From: Massilia aurea
GTDB lineage: Bacteria > Pseudomonadota > Gammaproteobacteria > Burkholderiales > Burkholderiaceae_D
Assembly: GCF_014200505.1 (NCBI RefSeq)
Contig: NZ_JACHBX010000004.1
Coordinates: 558,001-622,000 of the forward strand
Direction: 5' to 3'
DNA: 64,000 bases
Shown: positions 26,807-35,439 of the stretch, one piece after another
How the letters are laid out: each line of letters starts with the position of its first letter
How positions within the stretch are numbered: the stretch's first letter is position 1
Notes under the pieces: generated by a model
Told to the model about the DNA's origin: nothing
What the model saw: the letters and a program-made list of their open reading frames with translations, nothing else
Databases searched by the model: none
Program-made: the position numbers and the translations under genes

Positions 26807-29059
26807 TCAGCGCGCGTAATGCGCCGCTTCTCCCGCCTGCCGAATGCCGGCGCCGCCGGCAGCTTCCTGCACCGCATGCGCATAGCGCTGCAATGCATCG
26901 TCCAGCGACGGCAGCAGCAGCGCGCGTTCGCTGCCCAGTGCACTGAATGCCGGCCGCTGCGCCGGATAATCCACTGCATCGGCTGCGACCTCCTGCAAGC
27001 CATCGGCTGACATGCCCGCTGCCGCACAGGCACGCCGCGCCAGCTCGGCCCAGCTCACGGCGTCGCCGTTAGTCAGGTGCCAGATGCCGCGCTCGCGGTC
27101 GATCATGAGGTCGAGCGCGACCTTCACCAGATCCGGCACATAGGTTGGCGAGACGATCATGTCGCCCGCCGCCTGGAACGGCTCGCCATTGGCCAGCGCG
27201 CCCAGCGCCTGGGTCACGAAGTTGTGCCGGTCCCATGGCCCGAAGAACGCACTGGTACGGATCACGAGCGCCTGCGGATCGGCGTCCAGCACGCGCGTTT
27301 CGGCATCCAGCTTGCTGCGCCCATAGACGCCCAGCGGATTGGTCGCATCGGATTCGACATACGGCGCGCCCTTGGCGCCATCGAACACCAGGTCGCTCGA
27401 GAACGTCATGAAGCGCAGCGCGTGGCGCATGCAGGCCAGCGCCAGCACGGTCGGGCCCAGCGTGTTTTCGCGCATGCAGCGCTCGCTGTCGGTTTCGGCC
27501 TCGTCAACGCGCACGAAGCCGCCCGCATTGATGATCGCCCACGGCTTGAAACGCACGATCGCCGCGTCGACCGAGGCCGGGTCGGTGATGTCCATCTCTT
27601 GCCGCGTGAGTGCGTGGCAGGCCAGGTTGCGCGCTTCGCAGATGCGCTTGAATGCGGCGCCAAGGGTGCCGCTCGCGCCCGTGATCAGGATCGGCTGCAC
27701 GGGCACCGACTTGAACTGGCTGCGCACGGCGATGTCGGCCACTGCCGTGCGGGTGGCCACGGGTTTGCACCAGAAGCGGCCCGGCCGGCGCCACCAGCCT
27801 TCGCCCTGCAGGACGGGATTGGACAGCGCGCGCTTGCTGGCCAGTTCGCGCATCAGGGTTGCCAGTGCGGTAGGGCGGGGCGTGGGCGAGCGTACGTCGA
27901 ACGGCCCCGGCTCGTAGTAGCCGTGGCAGGCCGTTACCAGGCTGTTCCAGTCGAACGAGCCCAGCAGCGCCCAGACCGTGACCGCGCGGATGTCGGCGCC
28001 CTGCTGGCGCGCCTTGAGGGCGGCGTTCCAGATCTCGACGAGCCAGCGCAACTGGTCTTCGCGGTTGGCGTCGATGTGCGCTTCGGTGATCGCGATCGGC
28101 ACGCCGTAGCGTTCCCAGGTTTCCATCAGCAACGGGGCGATGCCGGGCGTGGGCGTGGCCAGCGCGCGCGGCGCCTCGATGTCGGCGTGCGCCACGCCCC
28201 GGTACACGTGGCGGTGGCTCTCGGGATAGCGTTCGGGGCGATGGTCGAGCCAGCGCTCGCTGGTGACGTAATAATTCACGCCGATCACGTCGGGCGGGCA
28301 CGGGTTGTCGCGGAACCAGCGCAGCTCGTCGGCCGTGGCGCCTGATTCAAGCAGGTAGTCCCACAGCTTGTGATGGGTGTCGACCATCCCGCACAGCAGG
28401 TCCCAGGCCAGCCAGCGGCGCTCGTTGAAGTAGTTCGCGATGTCCTGCATCTCGGGCGTGCCGTAAGTCTTGGACAGATCGTCGGTCTGGACCAGTTTGG
28501 CGTTTGGGTTGACGGCGCGGATCGCGCGCATCGACAGCACCGTCGCGCGGCACTGGATCAGCAGGGCGCGGATGAACGTGGCTTCGTCGCCACCATGCGG
28601 GTACCAGACACCGGCCAGCCCCGAGAAGCGTGCGGTGGTGCAGATTTCGTTGACGGGCGTGTAGTGCTCGACCCATGGATAGCGGGCGGCCACGGCGCCG
28701 GCGTATTCAGCCAGCTGGTCAGGGAAGGCGGGATCAACGAGGCTCGTGTGACGGGGGCCGCTACCGTGGTGGATCAGCCCGACAATCGGGTTGACCCCGA
28801 GGTCGCGCAGCGCCGGCAAGCGCTCGTCGGCCCATGACCAGTCGGCCTTGTCGATGCCATCGGGCGCCGTGCGCTCCCACAGCACCGGGTAGCGGATCGC
28901 CTGGATGCCGAGCGATGCAAAGCGTTCAATATCTTGCAGGCGGCCAGCATGGCCGTTGCGGTCCATCTGGCTGAAGTAGTCGTCGCGTACGCGGTTAACC
29001 GTGCATTCGAGCCCGCCCCACAGGGCGAGGTCGGGCTGGGAATCGGTGCGAAGAGTCAT
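26807..29059 (-). CDS. Fusion of family 1 glycoside hydrolase and RmlD-type sugar-nucleotide reductase
   Basis: A 750-residue cytoplasmic two-domain protein. Residues about 1-410 are a GH1-like TIM barrel: Y-T-P-V-N-E-I at about 145 supplies the acid/base Glu, and I-A-I-T-E-A-H at about 310 the candidate nucleophile Glu. Residues about 455-750 are an SDR of the dTDP-4-dehydrorhamnose reductase type: ITGASGTLG (NAD(P) site), then Y-G-R-S-K (catalytic Tyr and Lys). Each half is complete. The combination suggests hydrolysis or remodelling of a glycoside linked to nucleotide-sugar or sugar-alcohol reduction; the real substrates are unknown. The gene stands alone with a palindromic element upstream. 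Confidence 0.85.
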   Translation of the reverse strand: MTLRTDSQPDLALWGGLECTVNRVRDDYFSQMDRNGHAGRLQDIERFASLGIQAIRYPVLWERTAPDGIDKADWSWADERLPALRDLGVNPIVGLIHHGSGPRHTSLVDPAFPDQLAEYAGAVAARYPWVEHYTPVNEICTTARFSGLAGVWYPHGGDEATFIRALLIQCRATVLSMRAIRAVNPNAKLVQTDDLSKTYGTPEMQDIANYFNERRWLAWDLLCGMVDTHHKLWDYLLESGATADELRWFRDNPCPPDVIGVNYYVTSERWLDHRPERYPESHRHVYRGVAHADIEAPRALATPTPGIAPLLMETWERYGVPIAITEAHIDANREDQLRWLVEIWNAALKARQQGADIRAVTVWALLGSFDWNSLVTACHGYYEPGPFDVRSPTPRPTALATLMRELASKRALSNPVLQGEGWWRRPGRFWCKPVATRTAVADIAVRSQFKSVPVQPILITGASGTLGAAFKRICEARNLACHALTRQEMDITDPASVDAAIVRFKPWAIINAGGFVRVDEAETDSERCMRENTLGPTVLALACMRHALRFMTFSSDLVFDGAKGAPYVESDATNPLGVYGRSKLDAETRVLDADPQALVIRTSAFFGPWDRHNFVTQALGALANGEPFQAAGDMIVSPTYVPDLVKVALDLMIDRERGIWHLTNGDAVSWAELARRACAAAGMSADGLQEVAADAVDYPAQRPAFSALGSERALLLPSLDDALQRYAHAVQEAAGGAGIRQAGEAAHYAR

Positions 29060-29112
29060 GAAGGCTTACCTGCGTAGTGAACATGACAACAGACTAACGG
29101 TCACCGGGCAGT

Positions 29113-29138
29113 CACTATGTTAAGTGGTTCACATAGTG
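29113..29138 (-). promoter_or_regulatory. Inverted repeat upstream of the GH1/RmlD gene
   Basis: CACTATGT (29113-29120) and ACATAGTG (29131-29138) are perfect 8-bp arms around a 10-bp AT-leaning spacer, 54-79 bases upstream of the start. The geometry fits an operator for a dimeric regulator; the regulator is unknown. Confidence 0.45.
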
Positions 29139-29255
29139 GGCGTTTTTCGGACCAGTCCTACCTCCTGGCGGCGGTTTTTTGGGTAGCCTGGCACTTCTGC
29201 AGAGCAGATCTATTCAAGCGACAATGTGCTTCTTCACAACGCAGGGGTAAATCCA

Positions 29256-29492
29256 ATGTACATGGTCTACTGGACAGTGGTGGACGGCGCGGCCACGCAC
29301 GCGCATGCGCAGGGCTTCGACACGGCCGAGATGGTGCCGGCCATGGGGTTCATGGAGGCGCTGCGCAAGCGCCAGCGCGATGGCGAAGGCATCCGCTTCA
29401 TCACCATGTGCTCGGAGCATCCGGACGTCGTGGGTCATCCCGGCGTGGACGTCACGGGCGCCGATTACAACTGGAAGAAACGGCGCAGTTAG
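29256..29492 (+). CDS. Small conserved-looking protein of unknown function
   Basis: A 78-residue soluble protein starting at an ATG with AGGGG about eight bases upstream. It begins M-Y-M-V-Y-W-T-V-V-D-G, contains three His in its first 50 residues and a C-S-E-H-P-D segment, and ends with a basic tail. I do not recognise a family. Its codon use matches the neighbourhood and its last four bases overlap the stop of the convergent zinc-ribbon gene, so it looks real. Confidence 0.6.
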   Translation: MYMVYWTVVDGAATHAHAQGFDTAEMVPAMGFMEALRKRQRDGEGIRFITMCSEHPDVVGHPGVDVTGADYNWKKRRS

Positions 29493-30436
29493 CGCGATGG
29501 ATCGTTCATGCCGGTCAGGCTCACGACCTGGCCGTCGGCGCGCACGACACCGTTCTCGAACACGATGGTCGACGCGCGGTTCACGTCCGGCAGCTTGATG
29601 GTGATGGTGTCGCCACGCTGCGCGATGCTGCCTTGCGGCGCGCAGGTGCCGAACAGCGGCGTGGGCGTGACGCCGGATGCGTCGGCGAGCAAAAAGTAGA
29701 ACAGCGTCTCGCAACTGTTACCGCGTCCGCCGCTGCTGGCGATCAGGATGGCTTCCTTGCCACCGGAAAGCTTGAAGCTGCGCAGCGGGAACTGCCAGCG
29801 CGCATCTTCGCCCGTGAACAGGGCCTGGCCATCGAGCAGCATGCCGGCACCAGCGGCGCCGGTCTTGCGTTCCAGCAGCCCGGCCACGGTGCGCAGCGAC
29901 GTCGGCAGGTTGTCGGCATTGCTGTCGATGCTACTTCCGCCGGCGAGCGGCGCGGCATCTGCGGCCTGGTTGGCAGCGCGCTGCACGGCGCGCTCGCGTG
30001 TCGTGTAGTCCTGATATGCAGGGGCGGCGATGGCCGCGAGGATACCGAGGATCGCTGCGACCACCGTGATGCCGACACCCCATTGCGACCACTTCCGCTG
30101 GACGCGGTTGAAGTGCTCGAGGCTGTCCCACTGCTTGTTTTTCCAGGCCATTTCGCGGCCCTTGAAGCCCAGCCAGAACGCCATGATCCAGCCTACGTAG
30201 GGCACCAGCGCCAGCAGGCCGATCCAGGAGCGGTTGCCGATGGCCCAGATCCAGTTCAGGAAAAATGCGCCCCAGCTCCAGCCTTTCACGCCATCGGGAA
30301 TATCACCGCTGAGGCCGTGAGGAGATGGTTTGTCGAGGTTGACTGCCGGGGCTGCGAGGACGGCCGCCGCCTTGCCGCAGACCGCGCACGCAGTAGCATC
30401 CGGTGCCATTGGGGCGCCGCAATGAGAACAGAACAT
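29489..30436 (-). CDS. Zinc-ribbon membrane protein with pilin-like helix
   Basis: A 315-residue protein. The N-terminus is a zinc ribbon (C-S-H-C at 3-6 and C-A-V-C at 17-20). Residues about 55-100 contain two hydrophobic segments of a DUF2628-like W-G-A-F-F-L-N-W region. A further helix reads ILGILAAIAAPAYQDYTTR, which closely resembles the N-terminal helix of type IV pilins. The remaining roughly 160 residues look periplasmic, with a C-E-T-L pair partner Cys. Function is unknown; similar zinc-ribbon plus pilin-like proteins occur in related bacteria. Confidence 0.7.
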   Translation of the reverse strand: MFCSHCGAPMAPDATACAVCGKAAAVLAAPAVNLDKPSPHGLSGDIPDGVKGWSWGAFFLNWIWAIGNRSWIGLLALVPYVGWIMAFWLGFKGREMAWKNKQWDSLEHFNRVQRKWSQWGVGITVVAAILGILAAIAAPAYQDYTTRERAVQRAANQAADAAPLAGGSSIDSNADNLPTSLRTVAGLLERKTGAAGAGMLLDGQALFTGEDARWQFPLRSFKLSGGKEAILIASSGGRGNSCETLFYFLLADASGVTPTPLFGTCAPQGSIAQRGDTITIKLPDVNRASTIVFENGVVRADGQVVSLTGMNDPSR

Positions 30437-30593
30437 GGAAGACTTTCTTGAAAGTGGGGGCGTAACGCTGCGCCCGGTAGTGCCGCAGGACGATTATAGC
30501 GATCGTGGCCCTGCGCAAGTCTCACCCAATTCCACGCATTAACATTGATGGCTGTTATGCAGTCACTTGCTGTGATAGTGCAGCGAGCAAAAA

Positions 30594-30619
30594 AAAAAGA
30601 CACCAGCCGGTGTCTTTTT
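30594..30619 (-). terminator. Rho-independent terminator of katE
   Basis: On the minus strand an 11-bp stem (arms 30594-30604 and 30609-30619, loop of four) is followed by a long T-run (A-run on the plus strand at 30589-30598). It lies about 80 bases after the katE stop. Confidence 0.9.
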
Positions 30620-30699
30620 CCTACTTCTTACTAAACTTCTTGCCTGCCCCGCCTGCCGGCAATCACACGAGTGATCGCTGACAGGCGGGCTGGACTGAC

Positions 30700-33111
30700 T
30701 TACACCGATGGTGGATCGGTTTCGCGCGCAAACACACGGAAGCCGGCCAGTGCCGCCTTGAACGCTGCCACGGCCGCATCGGCATTGGCGGCATCACCCA
30801 TGATCAGGCCCGGGTCATCTGAACCGTCTGGCAGCGTGGTCGGGATCATGGCCTTGGTCAGCAGGTCTGAACCGGCGCCGAACACGAGGATCGGCTTACC
30901 GTGACGATACTGCTCGCGCAGGAATTCCAGCACCTGTGCGTTCTTGGCCAGGGTTGCAACAGCCTGGTCGCCATCTGGCACGATCACGGCGTCATACATG
31001 ACCGATGGACCGGCTTCGACCGAGATCTCGACGTCGATCGGGTCGCCGTCAAGCGCCTTGACTTTGCCCAGCATGTTACCGACCATGCGTGGCACGGCGC
31101 CATCCTTGAGCAGGCTGCCATACTGGCCCTTGACTGCCTTGTCATCGACGCCCGACGCGATCAGCACAGCGACGCGGCGGCCCTTGATGCCGGTGACACC
31201 TGGACGGCTCATCAGCGACAGCGCTGGTGAAGGCGGATAGGTTGGAATCGGTGCATCGGTTGCCAGTGGCAGCGGTGCAGGCACATCCATGCCCAGACCT
31301 TCAGCCACGCGGGACACCAGCACGTCATCGACGTTGGCCAGCAGCGCCAGCACACGCTCGCGCACGGCCGGCGTCTGCACGCGGGTCAGCTCGAAACGGA
31401 ATGCATTGACGATGTGGTTCTGCTCTGGCGTGCTCTGGCTCTGCCAGAACAGGCGTGCCTGCGAATAGTGGTCAGCAAACAGTTCAGGATTGCCGCGCAC
31501 TTTGTCCGCTGCAATCGTCTCCGGGAAGCTGGTGAAGCCTGCAGGACCAGCCTGGTATGGCACACCGCCGCCCAGCGAGTTCGGTTCGTAGTTCACGCGG
31601 CCGCGGTTGATGGCCTGGCGATGGAAACCGTCGCGCTGGTTGTTCTGGATCTGGACGATCGGCGAGTTGATCGGGATCTCGTGGAAGTTCGGGCCGCCCA
31701 GACGGGTCAGCTGGGTATCCTGGTACGAGAAGTTACGGCCTTGCAGCAGCGGATCGTTCGAGAAGTCGATACCTGGCACGACGTGCGACGTGCAGAATGC
31801 GACTTGCTCGGTTTCGGCAAAGAAGTTGTCCGGGTTGCGGTCCAGCACCATCTTGCCGACCGGGGTCAGTGGCACCAGTTCTTCCGGGATCAGCTTGGTC
31901 GAATCGAGCACGTCGAACGGGAAGCTGGCAGCCTGTTCTTCGGTGAAGATCTGCAGGCCCAGTTCCCATTCAGGGAAGTTACCGGCTTCGATGGCTTCCC
32001 ACAGGTCACGGCGGTGGAAGTCGGAATCGGCGCCCGAGATACGGACAGCTTCATCCCACACCAGCGAGTGCGTACCCTGCATTGGCGTCCAGTGGAATTT
32101 CACGAAGCGTGCTTCGCCCTGTGCATTGATCAGGCGGAACGTGTGCACGCCGAAGCCTTGCATCGTGCGGTAGCTGCGCGGGATGGCGCGGTCCGACATC
32201 GTCCACATCAGCATGTGCGCGATTTCCGGCGACAGCGAAGCAAAGTCCCAGAACGTGTCGTGGGCAGTGGCCGCCTGCGGCATCGCGTGGTGTGGTTCCG
32301 GCTTGGCTGCGTGCACCAGGTCAGGGAACTTCATGGCGTCCTGGATGAAGAACACTGGCATGTTGTTACCCACCAGATCCCAGTTGCCTTCTTCGGTATA
32401 GAACTTGACGGCGAAGCCGCGCACGTCGCGTGCGGTGTCGGTCGAACCACGTTCGCCGGCCACGGTCGAGAAGCGCAGGAACACTGGCGTGCGCTTGCCC
32501 TTCTTGGCGAATGGGATGGCGCGGGTCAGCGCGCTGAAGTTGTCGTAGGACTCGAAATAACCGTGGGCAGCCGAGCCGCGTGCGTGCACGACGCGCTCAG
32601 GGATGCGCTCATGGTCGAAATGGCTGATCTTTTCGCGCAGGACGAAGTCTTCGAGCAGGGTCGGGCCACGCAGGCCGGCCTTCAGCGAATGCTGGTTGTC
32701 CGAAACCGGCACGCCCTGGTTGGTCGTCAGGTGACGGTCGGCCGGGTCGACGCGCACGCGGTCGAGTGGATCGACGGTGGCGTTTTCGCCTTTTGGCGGG
32801 TTGCCATCGCCTACCTTGTCATTGGCGATGATTTCGGTCGTCGTGCTGCCAGTAGCGGCGTGGGTTGACGGCTTGAAGGTTTCGCCGACTGCTGGCGTGC
32901 GCGATGCGTCGCCGTACTCGCTGGCCTTGTTGGCATTGAATGGACGTGCCGCTGCGAGCTCTTGCTCAGCAGGGATTTTATCGAGCAGACGATCCGCGAT
33001 CGGGTTGCTGACGCCAAGGCTCTGTGGCGGCTTGGCATCGGATGGACCGGCTACCGTGCTCAGGACCGATCCGGCGCCATCGAATGAGCTGGGGTGCTTT
33101 GATGTTGGCAT
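30700..33111 (-). CDS. katE: Catalase HPII, large-subunit clade with C-terminal DJ-1/PfpI-like domain
   Basis: An 803-residue haem catalase that converts hydrogen peroxide to water and oxygen. A long N-terminal arm (about 130 residues) precedes the core. Catalytic residues are visible: the distal His in [13 protein letters not shown], the Asn in [10 protein letters not shown], and a haem-side Arg/Tyr region in [10 protein letters not shown]. The last 150 residues, from [13 protein letters not shown], form the flavodoxin/PfpI-like domain of large catalases. It is monocistronic, has its own terminator, and is probably expressed in stationary phase or stress. Confidence 0.95.
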   Translation of the reverse strand: MPTSKHPSSFDGAGSVLSTVAGPSDAKPPQSLGVSNPIADRLLDKIPAEQELAAARPFNANKASEYGDASRTPAVGETFKPSTHAATGSTTTEIIANDKVGDGNPPKGENATVDPLDRVRVDPADRHLTTNQGVPVSDNQHSLKAGLRGPTLLEDFVLREKISHFDHERIPERVVHARGSAAHGYFESYDNFSALTRAIPFAKKGKRTPVFLRFSTVAGERGSTDTARDVRGFAVKFYTEEGNWDLVGNNMPVFFIQDAMKFPDLVHAAKPEPHHAMPQAATAHDTFWDFASLSPEIAHMLMWTMSDRAIPRSYRTMQGFGVHTFRLINAQGEARFVKFHWTPMQGTHSLVWDEAVRISGADSDFHRRDLWEAIEAGNFPEWELGLQIFTEEQAASFPFDVLDSTKLIPEELVPLTPVGKMVLDRNPDNFFAETEQVAFCTSHVVPGIDFSNDPLLQGRNFSYQDTQLTRLGGPNFHEIPINSPIVQIQNNQRDGFHRQAINRGRVNYEPNSLGGGVPYQAGPAGFTSFPETIAADKVRGNPELFADHYSQARLFWQSQSTPEQNHIVNAFRFELTRVQTPAVRERVLALLANVDDVLVSRVAEGLGMDVPAPLPLATDAPIPTYPPSPALSLMSRPGVTGIKGRRVAVLIASGVDDKAVKGQYGSLLKDGAVPRMVGNMLGKVKALDGDPIDVEISVEAGPSVMYDAVIVPDGDQAVATLAKNAQVLEFLREQYRHGKPILVFGAGSDLLTKAMIPTTLPDGSDDPGLIMGDAANADAAVAAFKAALAGFRVFARETDPPSV

Positions 33112-33346
33112 GCTGTTCCTTGTTTGTTGTAGAGATAATTAAACTCCCAATAACATAGCCCAGCACGTTAGGCCTCCACTGTGAGTTCACACACACACAG
33201 GAGGATCAGTATTTAATTATTCCTATGATATCGATCAGTTTTTTCAATCGCTGACTTGCTCCAAAATAAACAAGATAGTCATGCGGCATTGATCTAGAGG
33301 GAAGGAGGGTGCGGCTTCGCAACAAGGGTGTCAGCAGGCCACTATG

Positions 33347-34267
33347 TCAGCCGATAGCGCGCCTCGAACCTACTTGCTGCGCCATCAATGGCAGGCGCAC
33401 GACGATGTGTGCACCTTGCGTGTGGGCACCGTTGACGACCAGCGTGCCGCCATGTGCCGCGACTTGTTCCTGCTGCGTCGCCAGGCCAAAGCTGCCGGAC
33501 TTGCGTGGCGCCTGCGGGTTGAACCCGACGCCGTTGTCGCTGATGCTCAGTTCGAGCATGCCGTCCACGCTGACCAAGTGCAGTTCGACGCGGTTGGCAA
33601 GCGAATGGCGACACACATTGTCGAGCGACTCGCGCAGCACGCGGTGTAAGCTCATCAGGATGGCGTCGTCGATCTGCAGATCGTCGAGACGCCCATCAGC
33701 CTGTACGTCGCAGGCAATACCACTCGCACGCGTGAACTTGTGCGCCTCGATCTCCAGCGTGGCCACGACGCCCAGCTCAAGGCCAGCAGGCCGTAGTTCG
33801 CTCAGCAGGTGCTTGACGGTGCGCAGCGTTTCATCGACATTGCCCAGCGCCGCGCTCACCCAGTCGTGCAGACGGCCACGTTGGTCGTCCGTTTGCTGGT
33901 GCAAGGTGACGATGTCGAGCCGCAAGGCCAGCAGGTTCTGGCCAAGGCAATCGTGGATCTCGCGCGAGATCCGCTTGCGCTCTGCTTCACTGCTGGCGCG
34001 CTGGTGGGCCAGTAACGCATGCAGTTGCTGTTCGGATGCACGTAACGATGCTTCGGAATGCTGGCAGGCGATGATCTTTTCGACCAGTGCCTGGTTGACG
34101 AGCATTTGCCCTTCGGTCAGCTGTCGCATGGATGCTTCGAGTCCGTCATCGGCAACCACATCGGCATAGCGCGACGGCGCCAAGGCATCGCGCAGTTGGT
34201 CCGGTGCTTTGCTGTGACGATTGCGGAGTCGGGTTCGCATGGCAATCACCTGTGGTTCACGCGCCAA
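33347..34267 (-). CDS. Orphan sensor histidine kinase (NarL-type HisKA_3)
   Basis: A 306-residue cytoplasmic protein without membrane segments. A coiled-coil N-terminus (about 60-110) leads to the HisKA_3 phospho-acceptor box ERKRISREIHDCLGQNL, where the His is in I-H-D. The ATPase domain has an N-box with R-E-S-L-D-N-V and a G-box DNGVGF followed by G-S-F-G-L-A. No response regulator gene is adjacent. The start could also be the Met at 34240. Its input is unknown; a location beside katE hints at stress signalling, but this is weak. Confidence 0.85.
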   Translation of the reverse strand: MAREPQVIAMRTRLRNRHSKAPDQLRDALAPSRYADVVADDGLEASMRQLTEGQMLVNQALVEKIIACQHSEASLRASEQQLHALLAHQRASSEAERKRISREIHDCLGQNLLALRLDIVTLHQQTDDQRGRLHDWVSAALGNVDETLRTVKHLLSELRPAGLELGVVATLEIEAHKFTRASGIACDVQADGRLDDLQIDDAILMSLHRVLRESLDNVCRHSLANRVELHLVSVDGMLELSISDNGVGFNPQAPRKSGSFGLATQQEQVAAHGGTLVVNGAHTQGAHIVVRLPLMAQQVGSRRAIG

Positions 34268-34471
34268 AAAGGGATAAGTTTCCTGCTGCCTGTTGTGAGA
34301 CGCTAAGTATTTTGCTGACGCAAGTCAAGCGGAACCGATGGGAACGCACGCAAAATCACGCGCGCATGTTGGCTGCGTGTTTGTTTGTGGGTGGCAGCAA
34401 CGGCGCACCATGCAGCTTGGATTGATTGGTTCTCAATAGGTTTGCAGGCGCGTTCGTCAAGCAGGCTGCAA

Positions 34472-34485
34472 TCGATCTGGATCAA
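34472..34485. promoter_or_regulatory. FNR/Anr-like box
   Basis: TCGAT-CTGG-ATCAA matches nine of the ten conserved positions of TTGAT-N4-ATCAA. It lies in the 245-base gap upstream of the histidine kinase gene, about 205 bases before its start. One chance match of this quality in the window would not be surprising. Confidence 0.3.
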
Positions 34486-34512
34486 TCTTGCTGCTTGTTG
34501 ACGGATCGTTGT

Positions 34513-35043
34513 TCAGAGCGACGAAATCGCCTTGGCCAGATTGGCTCTGGCGCGCTGCTCAAGGCGCTGCGCGATGGCGGGCGTCGTGTAAATCTGTTCG
34601 CGGTCGAGAAAGCCCTGCAGCACGGCGCGGCGCTTGACCGCGTAGACCTCTGGTGGCACCCACGCGTATTCGTCGCTGATCTGGCGCGTGTACTCGGCAA
34701 AGCGCGCAGCGGGTGCGCCCAGGATGGCCAGATCAATGTCGACCAGCAAAGCCTGGTCCGGCGAGGCGGGCAGGGCAGTGTGGCAGGTGGCCATGATCAG
34801 GTCATGCACGCGCTGGCAGCGGGCCGCATCGACGCCGCCAGCCTTTATTGCGTCAATGGCCCAGTGCGCCGAGCGTGCTTCGTTATCGTGGCCCTGCACG
34901 TCGTAGATAGCGTCGTGGAACCACAGGGCCAGCTCGATGTCGGCAGGCTGCTCGGCGTGCGCGCGCAGCGTGTCGAACAGTGACAGGCATTCGGTGAGGT
35001 GTTGCTGGGTGTGGTGGTGGCGCTGGGCTGCCGCTCTGTCCAC
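34513..35043 (-). CDS. HD-domain metal-dependent phosphohydrolase, 5' end apparently lost
   Basis: A 176-residue HD-superfamily protein with the metal-binding pattern RHHHTQQHL, W-F-H-D-A-I-Y-D and D-I-D-L-A-I-L-G typical of this predicted-hydrolase family. Homologous-looking sequence continues upstream of the GTG at 35043 (H-R-L-V-R-A-I-A-A-R) until an in-frame TAA at 35086-35088, but the usual N-terminal helix of about 25 residues is missing. The break coincides with the edge of the AT-rich RADAR island, so the gene was probably cut by that insertion. It may still be made from the GTG, without a clear binding site. Confidence 0.75.
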   Translation of the reverse strand: MDRAAAQRHHHTQQHLTECLSLFDTLRAHAEQPADIELALWFHDAIYDVQGHDNEARSAHWAIDAIKAGGVDAARCQRVHDLIMATCHTALPASPDQALLVDIDLAILGAPAARFAEYTRQISDEYAWVPPEVYAVKRRAVLQGFLDREQIYTTPAIAQRLEQRARANLAKAISSL

Positions 35044-35088
35044 GCGCGCGGCGATTGCTCGAACAAGTCGGTGGACGGTGCAAGGTTA

Positions 35089-35439
35089 AGAGGCGCTTAG
35101 GTTGCGGACCATCTTGCAAGCGCGCAGTCAGCTCGGGAAGCCAATATACGATTTGTTTGTTGAACACCGATCTTTGCAAACCAATATTGGATTGATGAAG
35201 CTGGAGTGTCTGGGAGATAACGATAGCCCCTAATACTTGCGGGAAGTATGCGCCAATATACGGGAGATAGCAATAAATCGAAATTGTATTTTTATGGCAG
35301 CCAACTATGGAGAAGCCTATTGTCTATAGTTGATTATGCAGATTTTTAGTGACTATTCTGCCCAAAACCTCCGCACATTTGTCATCTGCCGATAAAAATT
35401 GTAGTGGCTTGCTACCCATATGGTCTGAGTTTGATTAAA
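35089..35439. other. AT-rich island edge upstream of rdrA, no gene
   Basis: This gap holds no convincing ORF. GC content drops sharply from about 35140. GCCAATATACG occurs twice (35139-35149 and 35252-35262), GGGAGATA occurs twice (about 35212 and 35262), and there is a 10-bp palindrome CCAATATTGG at 35181-35190. It probably carries the RADAR promoter and perhaps a regulator site. No tRNA or integrase fragment was seen. Confidence 0.5.

Noticed and set aside
31414-32868. 484-residue plus-strand frame opposite katE
   Set aside because: The minus-strand catalase is unmistakable; the plus frame is a composition artefact.
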